9,397 nucleotides of DNA from NCBI GenBank assembly GCA_021841795.1, contig JAKCDN010000096.1, positions 1 to 9,397 on the forward strand, given 5' to 3'. This document shows positions 1 through 5,755 of this stretch, one piece after another. Position 1 is the first letter of the stretch. Every line of letters begins with the position of its first letter. The notes below the pieces were generated by a model, which had not been told where the DNA came from, did no database searches, and was given only the letters and a program-made list of their open reading frames with translations. Both the position numbers and the translations under genes were made by a program. This DNA comes from Acidobacteriota bacterium. Its GTDB lineage: Bacteria > Acidobacteriota > Terriglobia > Terriglobales > Acidobacteriaceae.

Positions 1-306
1 GGCCTTGGGGATGGGCACCTGCTCGATGCGGACGTCTTCGCGGCCGTGGAGCACGGCGGCCTGCATGGTGCTGCGGCCGAGCAGGGCGCTTTCGACGGTT
101 CTGCGGCCGAGGCTGACGGCCGACTCGACTTTTCTGCGGCCCTTGACGACGACGGTTTCAACGGTATTGAGGCCGACTTCGACGACGGATTCGACGGTAT
201 TAAGGCCCTCTTCGACGACGGTCTCGACGGTTTTGCGGCTGCCCTCGACAACGGTCTCGACGGTTTTACGGCCACGAAGGATTGCATCTTTCACGGTTCT
301 TGGCAT
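1..306 (-). CDS. Zinc-type medium-chain alcohol dehydrogenase with 11-residue-repeat N-terminal extension (partial, 3' end outside window)
   Basis: An open frame runs from ATG at 304-306 to the window edge (102 codons, no stop). Residues 81-102 begin MQAAVLHGREDVRIEQVPIP, the usual first strand and loop of the GroES-like domain of zinc-dependent medium-chain dehydrogenases, and resemble the start of the complete dehydrogenase just upstream (MRAVVYRGIDDMRIESVPVP). Before this lie 80 extra residues built from 11-residue repeats of the type RKTVETVVEEG. Members of this family normally start at the position of Met81 (64-66). I chose the long form because GAGGA sits four bases before the ATG at 306, the frame is open throughout, and the repeats are kept in frame. 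The gene begins 10 bases after the stop of the upstream dehydrogenase, so the two are almost certainly cotranscribed. The catalytic and Rossmann parts are outside the window, so substrate and intact activity cannot be judged. The family call is firm; the use of the long start is likely. Confidence 0.8.
   Translation of the reverse strand, partial: MPRTVKDAILRGRKTVETVVEGSRKTVETVVEEGLNTVESVVEVGLNTVETVVVKGRRKVESAVSLGRRTVESALLGRSTMQAAVLHGREDVRIEQVPIPKA
76..303 (-). repeat. Tandem 33-bp coding repeats (11-residue units)
   Basis: Read on the minus strand, residues 2-77 of the partial dehydrogenase divide into units at 271-303, 238-270, 205-237, 172-204, 139-171, 106-138 and 76-105. The consensus is about (R/L)(K/N/R)TVE(T/S)VVExG. 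Valine recurs at residues 5, 16, 27, 38, 49, 60 and 71, exactly 11 apart. The unit at 76-105 is one codon short. A further unit-like stretch at 43-75 (RSTMQAAVLHG) is already the start of the catalytic domain. Central units are close at the DNA level (shared ACCGTCGAG and GTCGTCGA blocks); the outer ones have diverged. Basic residues open each unit, valines fill the middle, and acidic residues and glycine close it. Confidence 0.85.
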
Positions 307-316
307 CGAATCCTCG
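307..316 (-). promoter_or_regulatory. Ribosome binding site deciding the long start of the repeat-bearing dehydrogenase
   Basis: On the minus strand the bases between the upstream TAG stop (317-319) and the ATG (304-306) read CGAGGATTCG. GAGGA is a good Shine-Dalgarno core with a four-base spacer. It favours translation of the repeat extension rather than initiation only at internal Met81. Confidence 0.55.
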
Positions 317-1447
317 CTACTGCGCTCCCGCTCCCGGGATGGGCTCGATCATGATTTTCATCGAGGCCGGCTGGGGATGGGACGCAATGTGAATGGCTTC
401 GACGGCGTGCTCAAAGGGAAAGCGGTGCGAGATCAACTGCGTGAGGTCGAAGCCGTTGCGGTAGCCGCCGAAGACCAGGTCGGTCACCTCGTCCAAAATC
501 GCGAACGAAGACGAGTATGAGCCGAGAAGGGTCTTTTCGTCCACACAAACCGCGGCGGGATCGAAGGCGGCTTCGCCATGCTGGGTCTGAGCGAAGAGCA
601 TGACTCTGCCGCCGGGCCGCGCGGCGTCGATGGCGCCGCGGATGAGAGCATTGCCGCCGACGGCGAGGATGACGGCATCGGCGCCGCGGCCATCGGTCAT
701 GGCGAGGACGCGCTCGACGACGTTTTCGCTGCCGGCGTGGATGGGGTTGGAGAGGCCGAAGCGGGCGGCGATGGCGTGGCGCTCGGCAAAAAGGTCGGAG
801 GTAAGGACGCGGGCGCCGGTGCGCGCGGCCAGGACGGCGTGCATGAGGCCGATGGGGCCCTGGCCGATGACGAGCACGGTGTCGTCGGGCGCGAGGTTCA
901 GAAGGCGGACGCCTTTGAGCACGGTGTTCAGGGGCTCGATGAAGGCTGCCTGCTCGAAGGGCACGTGATCGGGGATGCGCACGACGCCGCGGTTGGCGAC
1001 GACAAAATCCATGACGCGGATGTACTGGGCAAAGCCGCCGCCGGAGGGCTCGAAACCGGCGGTGGCGCCGGTTTTTTTGTAGAGCGGGCACTGCGCGGGG
1101 GTCTGCTTGCGGCAGTAGTAGCAGACGCCGCAGGGGACGTGGTGGAAGCTCATGACGCGATCGCCCACGGCGAAGCCGGAGACGCCGGAGCCGACCCGGG
1201 CAACGATACCGGCCATCTCATGACCGAAGATGCGGGGCGCGGAGTGCGAGCCCATGTGAATTTTCTTGAGATCGGTGCCGCAGATGCCGCAGGTGGCGAT
1301 CTTGATGAGCAGTTCTCCGGGGCCGATTTCCGGGACGGGCACGGACTCGATCCGCATGTCGTCGATGCCGCGATAGACGACGGCGCGCATGGTGTCGGGA
1401 ATTTTGTCGTCGAGGCGGAAGCTGGGATGGGAAAGGTGAGTAGCCAT
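317..1447 (-). CDS. Zinc-dependent medium-chain alcohol/polyol dehydrogenase
   Basis: Predicted cytoplasmic NAD(P)-linked oxidoreductase of the sorbitol/threonine dehydrogenase branch of the medium-chain family; it would oxidise an alcohol or polyol to the carbonyl. Numbered from the ATG at 1445-1447 (376 aa): CGICGTD at 53-59 and GHE at 75-77 supply catalytic-zinc ligands (Cys56, His76, Glu77), with Glu171 at the usual fourth site. Cys106, 109, 112 and 120 (C-x2-C-x2-C-x7-C) form the structural zinc lobe. GQGPIG at 195-200 is the Rossmann dinucleotide loop, and Asp218 at the end of the second strand suggests NAD rather than NADP. An ATG nine codons upstream (1474) is in frame but overlaps the preceding gene and lacks a Shine-Dalgarno; the 1447 start has AAAGG four to five bases upstream. 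About 19 residues precede the usual family start. It is flanked by a nucleosidase gene and a second dehydrogenase in one unit. The substrate is not identifiable. Confidence 0.92.
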   Translation of the reverse strand: MATHLSHPSFRLDDKIPDTMRAVVYRGIDDMRIESVPVPEIGPGELLIKIATCGICGTDLKKIHMGSHSAPRIFGHEMAGIVARVGSGVSGFAVGDRVMSFHHVPCGVCYYCRKQTPAQCPLYKKTGATAGFEPSGGGFAQYIRVMDFVVANRGVVRIPDHVPFEQAAFIEPLNTVLKGVRLLNLAPDDTVLVIGQGPIGLMHAVLAARTGARVLTSDLFAERHAIAARFGLSNPIHAGSENVVERVLAMTDGRGADAVILAVGGNALIRGAIDAARPGGRVMLFAQTQHGEAAFDPAAVCVDEKTLLGSYSSSFAILDEVTDLVFGGYRNGFDLTQLISHRFPFEHAVEAIHIASHPQPASMKIMIEPIPGAGAQ

Positions 1448-1466
1448 TATGCCTTTCGATGCGACC

Positions 1467-2159
1467 TCATTCATCGAGCGATTGCGGAACGAGAAAATGA
1501 CGCAGCGCGTTCTCGATCCCGCGGGAAGCCCTGCTGCTATTTTCGCCCATCCGGATGAGAGCAGGCCAGTACCAGGGACGCAGCAGGCTCAACAGAGCAA
1601 ACGGGAGGAGGCGAAAGCCGCCGTCGGAGCGGAGAAAGGGATTGAAATCGGGCAGGCGGTCGTTGAGCCCGTCACTGACGCCCTTGATGGCATAGAAGGG
1701 AATGCCGCGCATGGCGGCCATGCGGGCAACGGCAGCGGCTTCCATGTCGACGAGGGCGGCATCATAGGCGGCGGCCAGGCGGCGCTTTTCCTGGCGACCG
1801 GCGACGCGCGGACTGGTGACAAGCCAGAGCGAGCCGGCGCCGGCCTCGCAATGAAAGCGCTCGCCGGTACGCGCATCGATGACGCCGGCGACATTGTGGG
1901 CGAGGCCGGAGGCGATCTCAGGACGCAGGGCGCCGGCCCAGCCGACGGAGAGAACAAGATCGATCGGCCCGCCGTCTTCAATACCGGCGAAGGCGCGGGT
2001 GGCGGCGGGCTGGCCGGCGCCGGCGCAAGCGGCAATCCACTCTTCCTCCTGCGTCCGCTGGGCCCAGAAATGAATGCCGTTACGGGTGGAGTGGGGCCAG
2101 CCCAGCACGAGCGGCTTCAGCTCCCCGGGCATTGCAGCAATGATGGCAACGCGTGTCAT
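1467..2159 (-). CDS. Nucleoside phosphorylase / MTA-SAH nucleosidase superfamily protein
   Basis: Predicted soluble enzyme of 230 aa that cleaves an N-glycosidic bond of a purine nucleoside. The start MTRVAIIAAMPGELKPL parallels the MTA/SAH nucleosidase start IGAMEEEV, with Glu13 at the catalytic glutamate position. VDMEAAAVA at 137-145 is the ribose-binding Met-Glu motif (Met139, Glu140). GVSD at 160-163 supplies the purine-contacting Asp163, a residue pattern closer to hydrolases than to phosphorylases. The substrate is open: MTA/SAH, futalosine-type compounds, or adenosylhopane (the hopanoid-associated HpnG group, known in hopanoid makers) are all possible, and I see no hopanoid gene nearby. 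The frame extends to a TTG at 2183, but ATG at 2157-2159 begins directly with the conserved strand and is preferred. The last 40 residues, after PWYWPALIRMG, look poorly conserved. It is first in a minus-strand unit, 19 bases before the dehydrogenase. Confidence 0.82.
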   Translation of the reverse strand: MTRVAIIAAMPGELKPLVLGWPHSTRNGIHFWAQRTQEEEWIAACAGAGQPAATRAFAGIEDGGPIDLVLSVGWAGALRPEIASGLAHNVAGVIDARTGERFHCEAGAGSLWLVTSPRVAGRQEKRRLAAAYDAALVDMEAAAVARMAAMRGIPFYAIKGVSDGLNDRLPDFNPFLRSDGGFRLLPFALLSLLRPWYWPALIRMGENSSRASRGIENALRHFLVPQSLDE

Positions 2160-2201
2160 GTGGTGTGCTATTCTTTTGCCCAAGAATTGAACATTATTCT
2201 A
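2160..2201. promoter_or_regulatory. Short AT-rich divergent intergenic region with direct repeats
   Basis: Only 42 bases separate the divergent nucleosidase and zinc-ribbon genes, so promoters for both must lie here or inside the genes. The stretch is clearly more AT-rich than its surroundings. TGAACATT occurs at 2188-2195 and again at 2203-2210, 15 bases apart, the second copy overlapping the start codon of the zinc-ribbon gene. GAAT (2184-2187) and ATTC (2196-2199) form a small inverted repeat. No convincing -35/-10 pair and no strong Shine-Dalgarno could be assigned for either gene, so short or leaderless transcripts are possible. Confidence 0.4.
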
Positions 2202-3197
2202 ATGAACATTCCCCCGATTCGATGCCCGAAGTGCGGCGCAAAAGCCTACGCCGGCTCAAAAGGTAGTCTATGCCCCCGATGCCTGCGGACTCAACGGCAG
2301 CACCGGAAGAATCGCGTCCGCGCGTGGATCGCGGTGGGAGTGACGGCGATTGTCCTGGCGGGGATCGCACTGCTGGCAACGTATTTCCTGACGGGACGAT
2401 TTCACGCGGCTCCAGCCAAGTCACAACTGGAGATGGCCGCGGAGCGGGCGCGGGAAGAGGCCATCAGCCGGGTGCGCGCGGAAACCAACGCGGGCAAGAT
2501 ATCGGCGGACGATGAGGTGTCGCAGGAAGAGATTCAGGGGGAGCTGGCCTACCGCGAGGCGCTGCATGCGGACGTGACCCGTCCCACGGACGAACAGATT
2601 ACGGCGTGGTCGAGCGCGCTGCACTACAAGATGCTGCGCCTGACCCGGCAACCGGAGCTGAATTGCGCCGAGAGCGTGGAGCTTGAAAAGGCGGTGGAGA
2701 AGCCGCAACTGGAGGCCATTGCAAAGGCCGTGCTGACGCATGAGTGCGTGAACGTGACGCCGATCATATTGAATTTCTACCTGCCCGGCATGCAGGAAGA
2801 CGGGCCGGCGTGGGCCAGCGCGCAGTACGAGCCGTCGGAGAAAGATCCCAATCCGCAGTTCACGATCAAGATCGGCGCGACGGAGGCGGAACCGACGGCC
2901 AAGGGCGGGACGGCGCAGAAGAGCGACGAAGTGGTGGTGGGAACGTGGATCGACCGCTCCGACGGCTTCAGGACAACCATTGTGAAGAGAGACGGGCGGT
3001 ATTACGAGGACTTCAGCGTGCAGGACCCGACGCATCCGGTGCGCAATGCACTGGAGGCGCTACCGTCACGAGACGGGGAGAAGTTCCTGGTGAAGGGCAG
3101 CGGCACCGGCGAGTACTACATTGTGACGGCGGATGGAACCCTGAAAGAGTACGACCACCAGGGTTACATCAAGACCATTCCGCGCTCGCCGCAGTAG
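2202..3197 (+). CDS. Membrane-anchored zinc-ribbon protein of unknown function
   Basis: 331 aa from ATG at 2202. The frame is open far upstream, but that part is only the antisense of the nucleosidase; the protein begins sensibly at MNIPPIRCPKCGAKA. Residues 8-26 are a zinc ribbon (C8-x2-C11, C23-x2-C26), followed by a basic stretch (28-39) and one transmembrane helix at about 40-63, giving a cytoplasmic zinc ribbon and an outside C-terminal part. Residues 74-120 are rich in Glu, Arg and Ala and probably helical. About 240-331 looks like a small beta-rich domain opening with GTW at 247-249, with alternating polar and aromatic strands (DGRYYEDF, GEYYIVTADG), reminiscent of lipocalin-like folds; that is an inference. 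The architecture suggests an envelope protein whose ribbon contacts a cytoplasmic partner. I do not recognise a named family. No clear Shine-Dalgarno precedes the ATG. Confidence 0.8.
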   Translation: MNIPPIRCPKCGAKAYAGSKGSLCPRCLRTQRQHRKNRVRAWIAVGVTAIVLAGIALLATYFLTGRFHAAPAKSQLEMAAERAREEAISRVRAETNAGKISADDEVSQEEIQGELAYREALHADVTRPTDEQITAWSSALHYKMLRLTRQPELNCAESVELEKAVEKPQLEAIAKAVLTHECVNVTPIILNFYLPGMQEDGPAWASAQYEPSEKDPNPQFTIKIGATEAEPTAKGGTAQKSDEVVVGTWIDRSDGFRTTIVKRDGRYYEDFSVQDPTHPVRNALEALPSRDGEKFLVKGSGTGEYYIVTADGTLKEYDHQGYIKTIPRSPQ

Positions 3198-3212
3198 ACG
3201 GCGACGCAGGCG

Positions 3213-3255
3213 CGGCAGGAGCGGATTGGGGGCGCGCAGTCCCCTTCCCCTGCCG
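3213..3255 (+). other. Imperfect stem-loop between the two plus-strand genes
   Basis: CGGCAGG at 3213-3219 pairs with CCTGCCG at 3249-3255, and inside it GGGG near 3228-3232 can pair with CCCC at 3241-3244. It lies just after the stop of the zinc-ribbon gene and about 20 bases before the next start. There is no T-run after it, so it may be an attenuator, an RNA-stability hairpin or chance in GC-rich DNA. Confidence 0.3.
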
Positions 3256-3273
3256 GGAGTGGTTCAATAGGGT

Positions 3274-3930
3274 ATGCCCGAAAGCGGAGCTCAGTACCTG
3301 CTTGCGTTTGTCAGCGTGGTCGTGGTCGTGCTGCTGGTGCTGTTGCAGCTGACGCGCCTGGGCTACCTGATCCGCGCCACCATTCCCGACCGGCCGAGAC
3401 AACGGATGTTTATTGCTTCGGTTTCGTTTCTGATTACCTTTGCCGGGGTGCGGGTGCTGGTGCACCGGATTGTGAATCACCAGGGACACCTGCAATGGGT
3501 GGTGGTGCACGGGACGCATATTCACCATCTGGTCTGGGGCATTCTGATCCTTCTGCTGGTGGGCTACGGATGGCTTCTCGACCTGGGCTGGTCGAACTCG
3601 CCGGAGTCGATATTTTTCGGACGGCTGATGGCGGTGGGATATGGGGTAGGCGCGGCGCTGACGCTGGACGAATTTGCCATCTGGCTGAGCCTGGAGCCGG
3701 ATGTCTACTGGACGCACGAGGGCCGCCTGAGCATCGACGCCGTGATCATCTTCGGATCGCTGCTGGCGGTAGGGGCGTGGGGCGCGCCGTTTTTTGCGGC
3801 GATGCAGCGGATGTGGAACAAGCGGACCGCGGTGGGCCACGGCATCGGGCGGCTCAGCTCGCCGATTCGGCGCGGGCAGTTGCTTCGTCGGCGTAAAGTT
3901 CGTCGATCACCGCCTCATATCGCGCAGTAA
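3274..3930 (+). CDS. Conserved polytopic membrane protein with HxHH motif
   Basis: 218 aa with about five hydrophobic segments (roughly 8-28, 46-63, 84-104, 114-137 and 155-176), so an inner-membrane protein. Striking polar residues sit in or next to the membrane: HGTHIHHLVWGI at 79-90, TLDEFAIWL at 130-138 with Asp132 and Glu133 inside a helix, and VYWTHEGRLSIDAV at 144-157. From memory, this combination of a HxHH segment, a buried LDEFA acidic pair and YW-x-EGR-x-S-x-DAV occurs in an uncharacterised membrane family also seen in Actinobacteria. Metal binding by the histidines and acids is a guess. The start has only a poorly placed GGG. The tail after about residue 190 is Arg-rich and unlike the rest; its last 25 residues are encoded antisense to the end of the acyl-CoA synthetase gene. 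Function unknown. Confidence 0.75.
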   Translation: MPESGAQYLLAFVSVVVVVLLVLLQLTRLGYLIRATIPDRPRQRMFIASVSFLITFAGVRVLVHRIVNHQGHLQWVVVHGTHIHHLVWGILILLLVGYGWLLDLGWSNSPESIFFGRLMAVGYGVGAALTLDEFAIWLSLEPDVYWTHEGRLSIDAVIIFGSLLAVGAWGAPFFAAMQRMWNKRTAVGHGIGRLSSPIRRGQLLRRRKVRRSPPHIAQ

Positions 3931-5665
3931 GGACGCGGCGCTTGATCTTCATGGACGGCGTGAGCTCACCGGTATCCTGGGTCCACTCATCGGGAAGAAC
4001 GCGGAAGCGCTTGATGGTCTCGAAGTTGGCGAGAGAGGCATTGACTTCGCGAACGAGGGCGTCAAAGCAGGCGACGACGCGGGGATCGGCGACGAGCGCG
4101 GCGCGAGAGCCGTTCTGAATGCCATGCTGACGGGCCCACTCTTCGAGAGCGCCAAAGTTGGGAGCGATGAGCGCGGAGATGAACTTGTGGCGATCGCCGA
4201 CGAGCGCGGCGTTGGCGACGAGGAGGTTGTTTTTGAGCTTGTTTTCGATGGGCTGCGGGGCGACCATTTTGCCGCCGGAGGTTTTGAGCAGCTCTTTTTT
4301 GCGGTCGGTAATGAAGAGGAATCCATCGGCATCGAGGTGGCCGATGTCGCCGGTGTGGAACCATCCCTGGGCATCGAAGCACGCGGCGGTAGCGTCGGGT
4401 TTGAGCCAGTAACCGGCAAAGACGGAGGGGCCGCGCACGAGGAGTTCTCCGTCCGTGGCGAGGCTGAGCTCGACATTGGCGAGGGGCACTCCGGCCGAGC
4501 CCATGCGGTGACGCAGGGGCGAGTTGATGGCGATGACGGGCGAGGTTTCCGTGAGGCCGTACCCCTCCCAGAGGGCGATGCCGACGGAGGCGAACCAGCG
4601 GGCGGTATCGATGCCGAGGGGAGCGCCGCCGGAGACGAAGACGCGCACGCGGCCGCCGAAGGCCTCCTGGACCTTGGAGTAAGCCAGCTTGTTGGCCAGC
4701 CTCCAGAGGATGGAGGCGGGCTTGCGGCCGTCGTAGACGGCGTCTGCGAAGCGCATGCCGAGGCGGGAGGCCCAGGCGAGCAGCGGCTTTTTGACGGGGG
4801 ACTGGGCGGCGCGCCGCTCGACCTCCTGGTGAATCTTCTCGAAGACGCGGGGCACGCCGACGATGACGGTGGGGCGGACTTCGCGCATGGCCTGGGGGAG
4901 CTTGTCGAACTGGGAGCAGTAGGCGACCTGCGCGCCGTAGTTGTACATCACGTAATCGAGGGCGCGGGCGGTGACATGGGAGAGAGGCAGAAAGGAGATG
5001 CAGGCGTCGGTGGAGTCGAAGTGGAAGCCTTCGGGAGCGAAGTTCTGATTGGCGGCGAGATTCCCGTGGGTAAGGGCGACGCCCTTGGGCTCGCCGGTGG
5101 TGCCCGAGGTGTAGATCAGAGTGGCCAGATCGTGAGGCTCGACGGAACGCGCGAGGGCGTCGAAGACCGGGTCGCGCTCGGGGCCGCGGGCGTCGGCATC
5201 GCCGAGAAGATCGCCGAGCGGGATGGCGCCATCGGCCGCGGGCGCATCCATCATGACGATGTGCTCCAGGCCGGCGTGGCCGCGCACGGCGGCGAGCTTG
5301 TCAAACTGGGCGCGGGTAGAGACGATGGCGATGCGGCATTCGGCGTCCCGCAACTGCGCGGCGATCTGCTCGCCGGTAAGGGTAGGGTAGATGGGCACGT
5401 CGGCGGCGCCGATGGCGAGAATGGCAAAATCGGCGACCATCCACTCCCAGCGGTTCTCGCTGATGAGGGCGATGCGGTGGCCTTTTTCCGCGCCGAGGCG
5501 GAGCAGCGCGACGCCGAGCGCGCGCACGCGCTGGTAGATCTGCTGGGAAGAGAGCGGCTGCCAGCGATCGGACGCATCCTGCCAGAGGACGGCGCGCGGG
5601 TTGCCGGCGGAGGCGACCCGAAAGAAGAGGTCATTGAGCGAGGAGATCCTGGGTACGGGCATCAT
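3854..5665 (-). CDS. Long-chain fatty acid--CoA ligase (AMP-forming, FadD15-like)
   Basis: 603 aa, full length for long-chain acyl-CoA synthetases of the ANL superfamily. It activates a fatty acid with ATP to an acyl-adenylate and then forms acyl-CoA, for beta-oxidation or lipid synthesis, in the cytoplasm or at the inner membrane face. Visible motifs: phosphate loop YTSGTTGEPKG at 185-195; VGVPRVFEKIH at 269-279; adenine-binding YGLTETSP at 369-376; GWFHTGD at 434-440; hinge and gate DRKKELLKTSGGK at 454-466; and the C-terminal LTPSMKIKRR at 568-577 with catalytic Lys573. All key residues are present. The start is ATG at 5663-5665, followed at once by a second ATG; neither has a clear Shine-Dalgarno. 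The end is the conserved short tail of this group, so the 77-bp overlap with the convergent membrane-protein gene is real on this side. Chain-length preference cannot be read from the sequence. Confidence 0.95.
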   Translation of the reverse strand: MMPVPRISSLNDLFFRVASAGNPRAVLWQDASDRWQPLSSQQIYQRVRALGVALLRLGAEKGHRIALISENRWEWMVADFAILAIGAADVPIYPTLTGEQIAAQLRDAECRIAIVSTRAQFDKLAAVRGHAGLEHIVMMDAPAADGAIPLGDLLGDADARGPERDPVFDALARSVEPHDLATLIYTSGTTGEPKGVALTHGNLAANQNFAPEGFHFDSTDACISFLPLSHVTARALDYVMYNYGAQVAYCSQFDKLPQAMREVRPTVIVGVPRVFEKIHQEVERRAAQSPVKKPLLAWASRLGMRFADAVYDGRKPASILWRLANKLAYSKVQEAFGGRVRVFVSGGAPLGIDTARWFASVGIALWEGYGLTETSPVIAINSPLRHRMGSAGVPLANVELSLATDGELLVRGPSVFAGYWLKPDATAACFDAQGWFHTGDIGHLDADGFLFITDRKKELLKTSGGKMVAPQPIENKLKNNLLVANAALVGDRHKFISALIAPNFGALEEWARQHGIQNGSRAALVADPRVVACFDALVREVNASLANFETIKRFRVLPDEWTQDTGELTPSMKIKRRVLTARYEAVIDELYADEATARAESAS

Positions 5666-5755
5666 TGCAATGTCATTGAGGACGGGGTCATGCTATCACG
5701 GTGACCATGGGGAGTGTACCATGTAGTGTCCCCCGCTACGAGGTTATAGACTGCA
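5666..5755. promoter_or_regulatory. Divergent intergenic region between acyl-CoA ligase and diguanylate cyclase genes
   Basis: Ninety bases between two divergent starts must hold both promoters. Short palindromes are visible: GGTGACC at 5700-5706 running into CCATGG, and GGGGA ... TCCCC arms near 5709-5713 and 5729-5733. TAGACT at 5747-5752 fits a TANNNT -10 element for the cyclase gene and would give a nearly leaderless message, but no good -35 stands 17 bases before it. A GAGG about 12 bases before the cyclase ATG is an alternative distant ribosome binding site. Confidence 0.35.

Noticed and set aside
1..306. CRISPR-like or noncoding tandem repeat array
   Set aside because: Units are contiguous with no spacers, degenerate mainly at third positions and keep the reading frame, which marks a coding repeat.
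46..354. Plus-strand repetitive frame rich in D, G and F opposite the repeat region
   Set aside because: It is the antisense image of the 33-bp repeats. The minus-strand frame has a ribosome binding site and runs in frame into a recognisable dehydrogenase.
578..1558. 326-codon plus-strand frame opposite the complete dehydrogenase
   Set aside because: Low-complexity shadow of the minus-strand enzyme, whose zinc and Rossmann motifs are intact.
1449..2201. N-terminal extension of the zinc-ribbon gene
   Set aside because: The open frame upstream of 2202 lies wholly antisense to the nucleosidase and shows no domain features; the zinc ribbon starts right after ATG 2202.
3794..5704. 636-codon plus-strand frame opposite the acyl-CoA ligase
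   Set aside because: It mirrors a GC-rich gene with full ligase motifs; the frame's protein is Gly/Glu/Asp/Ala-rich with no domain and is explained by codon bias.
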